This document shows positions 1 to 6,554 of a DNA stretch of 6,846 bases, in pieces. The notes beneath the pieces were generated by a model. That model was not told where the DNA came from. It worked only from the letters and a program-made list of their open reading frames with translations, and did no database searches. Each line of letters opens with the position of its first letter. The stretch's first letter is position 1. The stretch is from Candidatus Melainabacteria bacterium. Lineage in GTDB: Bacteria; Actinomycetota; Actinomycetes; Mycobacteriales; Pseudonocardiaceae. The stretch covers positions 1 to 6,846 of the forward strand of contig CAJCJE010000095.1 in the NCBI GenBank assembly GCA_903970565.1, in the 5' to 3' direction. The translations under genes and the position numbers were made by a program.

Positions 1-2
1 GC

Positions 3-632
3 GGCAGTTTCGTCGCCGCCCGCACCCTGGCCGGGCACAGCCTGATCCCGCCGACCAGAACCGCCGCGCAGCCGACGCCGCTGCCCGCCGAGCCGAACAC
101 GCCGGTGACGTTCACCCAGACCACCGGGGTGGCCGCGACCATCAACGGCATCGACGGCAGCGACTACTCGATCGAGGTGCCGACCGGCTGGCAGAACTTC
201 GTGGAGCAGCGCACCCAGAAGGGCCTGCCGGCCGGGTCAGCCGTGCACTACGTGAAGCCGGACGGCACCGAGGAACTGACCATCGAGTGGTATCCGGACT
301 ACTTCACGGTCAACACCATCCAGACCTACCTCAACCAGTTGCACGCCACCTGGCCGGCGCAGGACTTCCAGATCGCCGAACCGCTCACCACGATCGACGG
401 GCCCGGCGACGAGTCGGTCCAGCAGGCCGCCGAGATCGGGTACCGGACCGTCGACGGGTCCTCCACGGACAACCTGCCCCTGCCCAACCCGCACCGGACC
501 ACCTATGCCGACCTGTTCCCCAACGGCAACGACCTGTGGGTGGTGTCGGTGACCGTGGTGACCCAGGAGGAGAACATCGGCAAGGAGCAGCTGTTCGACA
601 GGATCAAGACGACCTTCCGCCCGACGCCCTGA
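3..632 (+). CDS. Membrane-anchored or exported protein of unknown function, C-terminal part
   Basis: The frame is open from the left edge to the TGA at 630-632, giving 209 visible residues; the true start lies outside the window. The first visible residues (GSFVAARTLAG) are followed by a Pro/Thr/Ala-rich stretch of about 25 residues. This is the usual look of a linker between a membrane anchor and an extracytoplasmic domain. The rest is a compact acidic domain of about 170 residues rich in Trp, Tyr and Thr, with no cysteine. It begins with a segment resembling the 'VP.GW..F' opening of small actinobacterial secreted domains and ends in alternating beta-like and helical stretches. I do not recognise a catalytic motif. 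Proteins of this shape occur as lone anchored proteins and as outer domains of receptor-like kinases, and the missing N-terminus would decide between these. An internal ATG at 105 exists, but the upstream codons read naturally in frame, so it is probably not the start. Confidence 0.72.
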   Translation, partial: GSFVAARTLAGHSLIPPTRTAAQPTPLPAEPNTPVTFTQTTGVAATINGIDGSDYSIEVPTGWQNFVEQRTQKGLPAGSAVHYVKPDGTEELTIEWYPDYFTVNTIQTYLNQLHATWPAQDFQIAEPLTTIDGPGDESVQQAAEIGYRTVDGSSTDNLPLPNPHRTTYADLFPNGNDLWVVSVTVVTQEENIGKEQLFDRIKTTFRPTP

Positions 633-634
633 GC

Positions 635-666
635 CCTCCGCTCGGCACGTCGGAGGACGCGAGCGG
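635..666 (+). terminator. Possible hairpin downstream of the first gene
   Basis: Two competing stems lie just after the stop codon. CCTCCG (635-640) pairs with CGGAGG (651-656), and CCGCTCG (638-644) pairs with CGAGCGG (660-666). They share bases, so only one can form at a time. No T-run follows, so this is at best a GC-rich actinobacterial-style terminator and could be chance in such GC-rich DNA. Confidence 0.25.
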
Positions 667-684
667 CCGGGGGCAGACAGGGCC

Positions 685-713
685 AGGACAGGTCGGGGGC
701 CGGACATTAGGCT
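685..713 (+). promoter_or_regulatory. Putative punA promoter giving a leaderless mRNA
   Basis: AGGACA (685-690) resembles the -35 consensus TTGACA, and TAGGCT (708-713) fits the actinobacterial -10 pattern TAnnnT. The spacer is exactly 17 bp. The -10 ends 6 bp before the GTG at 720, so transcription would begin at or next to the start codon. No ribosome binding site precedes that GTG, which agrees with leaderless translation. The -35 is weak and no transcript data were available. Confidence 0.45.
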
Positions 714-719
714 GCCGAG

Positions 720-1556
720 GTGACCAGTGCCGCGGTGAACCCGACCTCAACCGAACAGCCGGCCCCATCGCCTGCCGACCTCGCGCAGGCCGCCGCGAAG
801 GCCCTTGCCGAACGCACCGGCGTCGACTCGCACGACGTGGCGATCGTGCTCGGTTCGGGCTGGCGCCCGGCCGCGGACGTGATCGGCGCGGGCGAGGCCG
901 AGGTGCCCATGTCCGAGCTGCCCGGCTTCCTCACGCCGACGGTCGCGGGCCACGGCGGCACGATCCGTTCGGTCCGGCTCGGCGAGCGGCGCGCCCTGGT
1001 CATGCTCGGCCGCACCCACCACTACGAGGGCCACGGCGTGGCCAGGGTCGTGCACGGGGTGCGCACCGCGGTCGCCGCCGGCGCCCGCACGATCATCCTC
1101 ACCAACGCGGCCGGTGGCCTGCGCCAGGGCTTCGCGGTCGGCCAGCCGGTGGTCATCTCCGACCACCTGAACCTGACCGCGACCTCGCCGCTGGTCGGCC
1201 CCCAGTTCGTGGACCTGACCGACCTGTACTCGCCCCGGCTGCGCGCGCTGGCCACGCGGATCGACCCGAGCCTGGCCGAGGGCGTCTACGCCGGCCTGCC
1301 CGGCCCGCACTTCGAAACCCCGGCCGAGATCCGGATGCTGCGCACGATGGGCGCCGACCTGGTCGGCATGTCCACCGTGCTGGAGGCCATCGCGGCCCGC
1401 GCGCTGGCCGCGGAGGTGTTCGGGTTGTCGCTGGTGACCAACCTCGCGGCCGGGATCACCGGGCAGCCGCTGGACCACAGGGAAGTCCTCGCCGCCGGTA
1501 TCGCCGCGGCCGGCCGGATGGGCGAACTGCTGCGCGAACTGGCCCGCAACAGCTGA
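720..1556 (+). CDS. punA: Purine nucleoside phosphorylase (trimeric, PNP/MTAP family)
   Basis: This cytoplasmic enzyme cleaves purine (deoxy)nucleosides with phosphate to give the free base and (deoxy)ribose-1-phosphate, in purine salvage. The 278-residue product matches the low-molecular-mass trimeric class (about 270-290 residues). Visible motifs are GSGW (45-48), GHGG (77-80), the phosphate and sugar loop RTHHYEGH (98-105), NAAGG (129-133), PGPHFET with Glu199 (194-200), GMST (216-219), Asn241 and DHREV (252-256). Glu199, Met217, Asn241 and His253 match human PNP Glu201, Met219, Asn243 and His257 by eye, so the active site looks complete. The first 30 residues are a variable Ala/Pro-rich extension. 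The GTG at 720 has no upstream binding site and fits a leaderless start. A second GTG at 735 is possible, because GAGGTGA (717-723) could act as its ribosome binding site at a rather long 11-nt spacing. The M. tuberculosis homologue (Rv3307, also called deoD) likewise neighbours pmmB. Confidence 0.95.
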   Translation: MTSAAVNPTSTEQPAPSPADLAQAAAKALAERTGVDSHDVAIVLGSGWRPAADVIGAGEAEVPMSELPGFLTPTVAGHGGTIRSVRLGERRALVMLGRTHHYEGHGVARVVHGVRTAVAAGARTIILTNAAGGLRQGFAVGQPVVISDHLNLTATSPLVGPQFVDLTDLYSPRLRALATRIDPSLAEGVYAGLPGPHFETPAEIRMLRTMGADLVGMSTVLEAIAARALAAEVFGLSLVTNLAAGITGQPLDHREVLAAGIAAAGRMGELLRELARNS

Positions 1557-1589
1557 ACCCGGCACCGCCTGCTGAACCCGGCACCGCCT
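1552..1589 (+). repeat. Perfect 19-bp tandem duplication over the punA stop
   Basis: GCTGAACCCGGCACCGCCT occurs twice head to tail (1552-1570 and 1571-1589), and the next two bases continue the match. The first copy contains the punA stop codon TGA (1554-1556). The unit length is not a multiple of three, so the second TGA lies in another frame. It looks like a recent replication-slippage duplication in the punA-pmmB gap. Confidence 0.9.
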
Positions 1590-1639
1590 GCGTTGATCCA
1601 CCGACCCGTAGCTCCGTTGTGGACGTTCGAGGAGACCTG

Positions 1640-3286
1640 ATGCCGCTGTCGACCGCGTTGCGGGACACCACGTTTCGTTGGCTCGCCGACGACATCGACC
1701 CAGCTGACCAGGCCGAGCTGCAAACCGTGCTCGCAGCCGCGATGACCGGTCAGCAGGACGCGATCGACGAGCTGGCCGACCGGATGTCCGGACCGCTGGA
1801 GTTCGGCACCGCCGGGCTGCGCGGCCCGGTTCGGTCCGGCCCCAACGGGATGAACCGCGCGGTGGTCACCAGGACCACGGCCGGCGTCGCGCAGTGGCTG
1901 CTCGCGCACGGGCACGGCGGCGGGATCGTGGTGGTCGGCCGGGACGCCCGACACGGCTCGGAGGCCTTCCACGCCGACGCGGCCGGGGTGTTCGCGGCGA
2001 GTGGTTTCGACGTGCGGGTCCTGCCGGCGCCCCTGCCGACGCCGGTACTCGCGTTCGCGGTGCGCCGACTCGGTGCGGTGGCCGGGGTGCAGATCACCGC
2101 GTCGCACAATCCACCCGAGGACAACGGCTACAAGCTCTACGACGGCACCGGCGGACAGATCGTGCCGCCGACGGACCGGGAGATCGAGGCGGCCATCCGG
2201 GGCATCCCCGGCGCGGTGCAGGTACCGCGAAGCAGCTCCTGGCGCACGGTCGACGACGACCTGCTGGACGGCTACCTGGACCGGATGCCGGCGATTGCGC
2301 GCGGATCGAACCGACAACTGCGGATCGCGCTCACCCCGATGCACGGGGTCGGCGGCGCGACCGCGGTGGAGGCGTTGCGGCGAGCGGGTTTCACTGATGT
2401 CCGGGTGGTCCGCGCGCAGGCCGCGCCGGACCCGGACTTCCCGAGCGTGCCCTTCCCGAACCCGGAGGAACCCGGCGCGACCGACCAGTTGCTCGCGCTG
2501 GCCGAGGAGTCCGACGCGGACCTGGCCATCGCGCTGGACCCGGACGCGGACCGCTGCGCGCTGGGGGTCCGGGACGCCGAGGGCTGGCGGATGCTGCGCG
2601 GTGACGAGACCGGCGTCCTGCTCGGCAGCCATATACTGTCCACATTGGATCGAGCGGCGAACCCCGATCCGCTGGTGGCCACGACGATCGTGTCCTCCTC
2701 ACTGCTCGGGTCGATCGCCGAGTCGGCCGGGGTCCGGTACGCGGAAACCCTGACCGGGTTCAAGTGGCTGGTGCGTTCCGGCGACGGCCTGGTGTTCGCC
2801 TACGAAGAGGCCCTCGGACTGTGCGTCGACCCGGACTCGGTGCGGGACAAGGACGGCATCTCCGCCGCGGTACTGGCCGCCGACCTGGCGGCGACCACGA
2901 AGGCCGCCGGTGGCACCCTGCTGGACCTGCTGGACCAGCTCGCCGTCAACTGCGGCCTGCACCTGACCGAACAGATCTCGCTGCGGGTGTCGGAGGTGTC
3001 CAGGATCGGCGCGCTGATGGCGACGCTGCGCGCCGACCCGCCGACCGAACTGGCCGGCGCGCCGGTCACCAGCGAGGACCTGCTACCCGCCGCCGACGTG
3101 TTCCGACTGCGCGGCGAGGGCCTTCGGGTGATCGTCCGGCCGTCCGGTACCGAGCCGAAGATCAAGGCATACCTGGAAATCGTCGAACCGGTCGCGGACG
3201 CGGACGCACTCGGGGACGCCCGAACGCGCGCGCGGACGCGACTGTCCGAACTGCACGGCGACATCGCCGCACTCTTGGCGGACTGA
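1640..3286 (+). CDS. pmmB: Phosphosugar mutase (PGM2/PmmB-type alpha-D-phosphohexomutase family)
   Basis: This cytoplasmic enzyme moves a phosphate between C1 and the terminal carbon of a sugar phosphate, through a phosphoserine and Mg2+. The 548-residue product has all four domains of the superfamily. They show FGTAGLRG (55-62), the active-site loop TASHNP with catalytic Ser155 (153-158), PMHGVGG (233-239), and the metal loop DPDADR with Asp300, Asp302 and Asp304 (300-305). Next come TGFKW (372-376), the sugar-binding loop YEEALG (388-393), DKDGISAA (403-410) and the phosphate-binding loop RPSGTEPK (500-507). TGFKW, YEEALG and DKDG are shared with the human PGM2 group rather than with classical AlgC/ManB enzymes. 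The ATG at 1640 is chosen because GGAG (1631-1634) precedes it by 5 nt. The frame stays open far upstream, but only as an antisense-like shadow of punA. The gap to punA is 83 bp on the same strand, so co-transcription is likely. Substrate could be mannose, glucose or ribose phosphates, and 'phosphomannomutase' is only the inherited M. tuberculosis name. Confidence 0.93.
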   Translation: MPLSTALRDTTFRWLADDIDPADQAELQTVLAAAMTGQQDAIDELADRMSGPLEFGTAGLRGPVRSGPNGMNRAVVTRTTAGVAQWLLAHGHGGGIVVVGRDARHGSEAFHADAAGVFAASGFDVRVLPAPLPTPVLAFAVRRLGAVAGVQITASHNPPEDNGYKLYDGTGGQIVPPTDREIEAAIRGIPGAVQVPRSSSWRTVDDDLLDGYLDRMPAIARGSNRQLRIALTPMHGVGGATAVEALRRAGFTDVRVVRAQAAPDPDFPSVPFPNPEEPGATDQLLALAEESDADLAIALDPDADRCALGVRDAEGWRMLRGDETGVLLGSHILSTLDRAANPDPLVATTIVSSSLLGSIAESAGVRYAETLTGFKWLVRSGDGLVFAYEEALGLCVDPDSVRDKDGISAAVLAADLAATTKAAGGTLLDLLDQLAVNCGLHLTEQISLRVSEVSRIGALMATLRADPPTELAGAPVTSEDLLPAADVFRLRGEGLRVIVRPSGTEPKIKAYLEIVEPVADADALGDARTRARTRLSELHGDIAALLAD

Positions 3287-3289
3287 CAC

Positions 3290-3334
3290 GGCGGTGCGCC
3301 GGCATCCCTGACCTTGGTCTGCCGACGCACCGTC
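3290..3334 (+). terminator. Long hairpin between convergent genes
   Basis: The left arm (3290-3304) pairs with the right arm (3320-3334) over 15 positions, with one C/A mismatch (3299/3325) and one G-T wobble (3291/3333). The loop is 15 nt. It starts 4 bp after the pmmB stop and lies between pmmB and the oppositely oriented aldo/keto reductase. It is followed on the plus strand only by the mildly T-rich CTCTCTTGTC, so it is a GC-rich terminator rather than a classical T-tract one. It mainly serves pmmB and may also block read-through from the opposite strand. Confidence 0.6.
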
Positions 3335-3343
3335 ACGGGCTCT

Positions 3344-3388
3344 CTTGTCGAGTGCCGCCTGGTGAACTTGTCGAGTGCTGCCTGGTGA
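3344..3388 (+). repeat. Tandem 22-bp repeat, period 23, between convergent genes
   Basis: Two copies (3344-3365 and 3367-3388) share the core CTTGTCGAGTG and the tail GCCTGGTGA. They differ only at 3356 (C) versus 3379 (T). A more decayed similarity (ACTTGTTGACGCTGCGTGA) continues into the last codons of the aldo/keto reductase gene. There is no coding function in sight. It resembles slippage duplication beside the gene end. Confidence 0.8.
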
Positions 3389-3393
3389 CGCTG

Positions 3394-4379
<986 letters not shown>

Positions 4380-4383
<4 letters not shown>

Positions 4384-4784
4384 GACGCCTCCTTGATCTT
4401 CGTCGCCTCGGTCGCGCCGAGCAGGTTGCGATCGATCTGCGCGTAGTTCTCGATCTTGTAGTCCAGTGTTTCGACACAGGACTGGAGTTCGACGATGCGG
4501 TCGCGGACCTCGGCACGGTGCTCGACGAGAATCTGCCGTCGGCGCGCGCTGGTCGCGACGCCGAGATGCCGCAGCTGCGCGTACTCGCGCATCATCCGGA
4601 TCGGCATACCGGTGGTGCGCAGCCTGGTCAGGAAGTACAGCCAGCTCAGGTCCTCGTCGGTGTAGTTGCGCCGGCCGCCCGCATCGCGGGCCGGCGGCTC
4701 GACCAGACCAATGCGCTCATAGTAACGGAGAGTATCGATCGACAACCCGCTGCGGGTCGCCGCCTGCGCGATCGAATAAGTCAC
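4380..4784 (-). CDS. MerR-family transcriptional regulator, NmlR/AdhR-like
   Basis: This 134-residue DNA-binding regulator is expected to act as a dimer that untwists a promoter with an over-long spacer. The N-terminal winged helix-turn-helix covers residues 3-40, with [26 protein letters not shown] and the wing [21 protein letters not shown] follows (48-62), then a long dimer helix ending in [10 protein letters not shown] (107-116), the pattern of the aldehyde/electrophile-responsive NmlR-AdhR group. In NmlR and AdhR a conserved Cys lies near residue 52-54, where this protein has Arg54. Its only Cys is Cys103. The start is GTG at 4784-4782, placed right after a good promoter with no ribosome binding site, so a leaderless message is likely. 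The stop overlaps the start of the aldo/keto reductase by 4 bp. It probably controls its own two-gene operon. The MerR call is near certain; the subgroup is my reading of motifs. Confidence 0.9.
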
Positions 4785-4791
4785 GCCTACG

Positions 4792-4822
4792 ACCGTAAGA
4801 GCTGGAGTGCACTCCAGGTCAA
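4792..4822 (-). promoter_or_regulatory. MerR-type promoter with 19-bp spacer
   Basis: Read on the minus strand, TTGACC (4822-4817) is a good -35 and TACGGT (4797-4792) a plausible -10. The spacer between them is 19 bp instead of 17. Such lengthened spacers are the hallmark of MerR-controlled promoters. The -10 ends 7 nt before the GTG at 4784, predicting a leaderless or nearly leaderless transcript for the regulator and reductase operon. Confidence 0.75.
4802..4817. promoter_or_regulatory. Palindromic operator, probable MerR regulator binding site
   Basis: CTGGAGTGCACTCCAG is a perfect 16-bp palindrome. It lies almost entirely inside the 19-bp spacer and touches the last base of the -35. Position, symmetry and the AGTnnACT core fit sites of the NmlR/AdhR branch of MerR regulators. 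Autoregulation by the gene immediately downstream is the simplest reading. Confidence 0.78.
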
Positions 4823-5089
4823 ATGGAATCCCCGTTCTGCCCCGACGAGCGCGGTAGTGTCCGCCTGTAAGTAGGACAGCCCCCACCCATTCCCAGGGGG
4901 GCGACCCCGAAGCCAGTCTATCCAATCCGACCCCGTGAACTGCGAAAATATGGCTTGCTGTGGATAACTCCGGGTGTCCACAGGGCAGCGGCCAATCGAC
5001 TTGACAGCCGGCGCCGCCCATCACGCAGCCGCCGGCCTCAGAAGAGCAGCAGAGCAGCCGGCCCGCCCGCCACGCGGCAACCCGGCGCC
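4823..5089. other. Gene-free stretch between the MerR operon promoter and the TetR gene
   Basis: No convincing gene lies here. The only minus-strand ORF (4787-4981) lacks a ribosome binding site, uses rare TTA and ATA codons, and runs through the MerR promoter. A GCCCCC/GGGGGC hairpin with a 12-nt loop sits at 4879-4902. A comparatively A/T-rich patch near 4944-4956 borders the DnaA-box pair. Near the TetR stop, GCCGGC occurs three times (5007, 5031, 5057); one pairing could give only a 6-bp stem, too weak to call a terminator. Part of this stretch could be a remnant or a dispersed genomic repeat. Confidence 0.5.
4959..4982. promoter_or_regulatory. Inverted pair of DnaA-box-like sites
   Basis: TGTGGATAA (4959-4967) is the exact reverse complement of the consensus DnaA box TTATCCACA. 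GTGTCCACA (4974-4982) differs by one base from the actinobacterial form TTGTCCACA. The two face each other with 6 bp between them and also form the inverted repeat CTGTGGA/TCCACAG (4958-4964, 4977-4983). No dnaA or dnaN gene is nearby, so this is not the chromosomal origin on present evidence. Confidence 0.5.
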
Positions 5090-5680
5090 TCAGGTGACCG
5101 GCGACGGTGGGACTCCGTATCGCAGACCGTCCATCAGCAGGTCCAGCAGCCGGGCCGCCTGATCGCGTTGCTCCGGTTCGCCGGCGATCAGGGCGATGCC
5201 GCCGACGGCCATCATCACGTCGAGTGCGACGGCGTCGCCGCGCAGACTGCCCTGTTCGGCGCCGGCCTCGAGCAGTGCGGCGACCGCAACGACGATCATC
5301 TCGCGGGTTTCCAGCCGGAGCCCGTCGTGTGCCGACAGGGCATCCCTGAGCGCGCCGGCCATGCCGCGTTTGGTGGCCAGAAAGTCGACGAAGCGCTCCA
5401 TCCAGGCGCGGAGCGCGCGGCTGGCCGGCACCGTGGCCAGCAGGTCCGGAACCGCCGCGCAGATGCGGTCGACCTCGCTGCGGTAGATCGCCCAGATGAG
5501 CTGTTCGCGGGTGGGGAAGCGGCGGTAGAGGGTGCCGATGCCCACTCCGGCGTCCTGCGCGATGGCCTTCAGCGAGGCGTCGACGCCGTCGCGGGCGAAG
5601 GCGCGGGTGGCGGCTTCGAGTAGCCGGTCCTGGTTGAGCCGTGCGTCGGCGCGCAACGGGCGGCCGGTCTCGTGTGCCAT
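5090..5680 (-). CDS. TetR/AcrR-family transcriptional regulator
   Basis: This 196-residue product has the usual TetR length. The N-terminal DNA-binding domain covers about residues 14-62, with LLEAATRAFARDGVDASLKAIAQDAGVGIGTLYRRFPTREQL visible in pieces; the recognition helix is GVGIGTLYRRF (45-55). The rest is an all-helical domain that would bind a ligand and dimerise. Its motif run (GTLYRRFPTREQLIWAIY) is common among actinobacterial repressors of oxidoreductase genes. The ATG at 5680-5678 is preferred because GGGGGAG lies 5 nt upstream. A TTG at 5707 would extend the protein by 9 residues but starts inside the operator region. It diverges from the SDR gene across a 99-bp gap carrying two matching inverted repeats, so it most likely represses the SDR and possibly itself. 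The ligand is unknown. Confidence 0.92.
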   Translation of the reverse strand: MAHETGRPLRADARLNQDRLLEAATRAFARDGVDASLKAIAQDAGVGIGTLYRRFPTREQLIWAIYRSEVDRICAAVPDLLATVPASRALRAWMERFVDFLATKRGMAGALRDALSAHDGLRLETREMIVVAVAALLEAGAEQGSLRGDAVALDVMMAVGGIALIAGEPEQRDQAARLLDLLMDGLRYGVPPSPVT

Positions 5681-5701
5681 GCGATCTCCCCCAACCTCCG
5701 A

Positions 5702-5730
5702 TTGCAAGCGGAGCTGACTCCACTTATGCT
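5702..5730 (+). promoter_or_regulatory. Putative promoter of the SDR gene
   Basis: TTGCAA (5702-5707) and TATGCT (5725-5730) form a -35/-10 pair with a 17-bp spacer. Transcription would start near 5737, leaving a leader of about 43 nt that carries GGAGG (5770-5774) before the ATG at 5780. Operator O1 fills the spacer. I could not find an equally good promoter for the divergent TetR gene. Confidence 0.55.
5706..5725. promoter_or_regulatory. TetR operator O1, within the SDR promoter spacer
   Basis: AAGCGGAGCTGACTCCACTT is a 20-bp inverted repeat; the arms AAGCGGA and TCCACTT pair except at one position. It overlaps both promoter elements at their inner edges, so a bound repressor would exclude RNA polymerase. 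It matches O2 at 17 of 20 positions. Confidence 0.75.
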
Positions 5731-5739
5731 GACAACATC

Positions 5740-5759
5740 AAGCGGAGCCGAATCCGCTT
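5740..5759. promoter_or_regulatory. TetR operator O2, just after the predicted start site
   Basis: AAGCGGAGCCGAATCCGCTT has perfect 7-bp arms (AAGCGGA/TCCGCTT) around a 6-bp centre. It lies 34 bp from O1, about three helical turns, and at roughly +4 to +23 of the SDR transcript. Its better symmetry suggests the higher affinity of the two. Confidence 0.8.
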
Positions 5760-5779
5760 AGAGCATATCGGAGGTACCC

Positions 5780-6544
5780 ATGATGGAGCGACTCACTGGC
5801 ACGGTGGCGCTGGTGACCGGCGCCAGCAGCGGCATCGGCGAGGCGACCGCGCGGACCCTGGCCGGGGACGGCGCGGCGCTCGCCGTACTCGCGCGGCGCG
5901 GTGACCGGTTGGAGAAGCTGGCCGCCGAGCTGCGAGCCGACGGCGCGCGGGTACTCGTACTGGAAGCCGACCTCACCAACCGGGCGCAGGCAGCGGCGGC
6001 CGTCGAGCGCACGGTGACCGAACTCGGCCGGCTGGATACGGTGGTCAACAATGCGGGCCTCATGCTCACCGGGCCGGTCGCGGACGCGCCCGAGGGTGAA
6101 TGGGAGCGGATGCTCGCGGTCAACGTGGAAGGGCTGCTGCACATCACCCGCGCGGCGATTCCGCACCTGATCGAGGCCGCCGAGAGAGGACCCCGCCAGG
6201 TCGCGGACCTGGTCAACATCAGCTCGACCGCCGGTCGGGTCGCGCGGGCCGGCACGGCGGTCTACAACCTGACCAAGTTCGGGGTGAACGCCTTCTCCGA
6301 GGCGCTGCGCCAGGAAATGCAGCCCAAGCGGGTGCGGATCAGCGTGGTCGAACCCGGCACGGTCGACACCGAACTGGCCTCGCACCTGCGCGAGGAGGTG
6401 CGCGCGGCGACCGAAGGGCGGATCAGGAACATGGAGAAGCTTCGCCCGCGGGACATCGCGGACGCCGTGTCCTACATCGTCACGCGCAGTCGCCGGGTCG
6501 CGGTCAACGAGATCCTGGTTCGCGCGGCCGAACAGACCTGGTGA
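5780..6544 (+). CDS. Short-chain dehydrogenase/reductase (classical SDR, YdfG-like)
   Basis: This soluble Rossmann-fold oxidoreductase, 254 residues, has normal classical-SDR length. The cofactor motif is TGASSGIG (13-20). Arg39-Arg40 after the second strand favours NADP(H) over NAD(H). Other landmarks are Asp64 (ADL), NNAG (90-93), Asn115, catalytic Ser149 in NISSTAG, Tyr162 and Lys166 in YNLTK, and EPGTVDT (191-197). The C-terminus (RRVAVNEILVRAAEQTW) resembles the actinobacterial YdfG-like group, which acts on 3-hydroxy acids and assorted small carbonyls or alcohols. The substrate here is not readable. GGAGG (5770-5774) is spaced 5 nt from the ATG at 5780; a second ATG follows directly at 5783 and could equally be used. 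The gene diverges from the TetR gene and is probably its main target. It ends 10 bp from the convergent Doc-like gene with no visible terminator between them. Confidence 0.95.
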   Translation: MMERLTGTVALVTGASSGIGEATARTLAGDGAALAVLARRGDRLEKLAAELRADGARVLVLEADLTNRAQAAAAVERTVTELGRLDTVVNNAGLMLTGPVADAPEGEWERMLAVNVEGLLHITRAAIPHLIEAAERGPRQVADLVNISSTAGRVARAGTAVYNLTKFGVNAFSEALRQEMQPKRVRISVVEPGTVDTELASHLREEVRAATEGRIRNMEKLRPRDIADAVSYIVTRSRRVAVNEILVRAAEQTW

Positions 6545-6554
6545 CCAACCGAGA

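Noticed and set aside
747..1601. Long minus-strand ORF of 284 residues opposite punA.
   Set aside because: It is an antisense shadow, with low-complexity Arg/Gly/Asp/His content and no recognisable domain; the sense strand encodes a clear enzyme.
287..1639. A 999-residue plus-strand open frame that could make pmmB start far upstream.
   Set aside because: The translation over this part is Arg/Gly/Pro-rich shadow of the first gene and punA, and homology begins only at 1640, where a clear ribosome binding site precedes ATG.
4787..4981. Minus-strand ORF of 64 residues upstream of the MerR gene.
   Set aside because: It has no ribosome binding site, uses codons unlike its neighbours (TTA, ATA, CCT), and its 3' part overlaps the MerR promoter and operator.
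4944..4983. Chromosomal or plasmid replication origin.
   Set aside because: Only two box-like sites, no unwinding element of useful length, and no dnaA, dnaN or rep gene in the window.
5007..5062. Terminator for the TetR gene from the repeated GCCGGC sequences.
   Set aside because: Only 6-bp stems with loops of about 20 nt and no T-run; GCCGGC is common by chance in DNA this GC-rich.
5681..5707. TTG start at 5707 for the TetR regulator.
   Set aside because: It overlaps operator O1 and lacks a suitable ribosome binding site, whereas the ATG at 5680 has GGGGGAG at good spacing.
4785..5723. Continuous minus-strand open frame through the TetR gene into the MerR gene, suggesting a fused protein.
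   Set aside because: The upstream part translates to Arg-rich noise in a different frame from the TetR protein. The MerR domain begins cleanly at the GTG at 4784.
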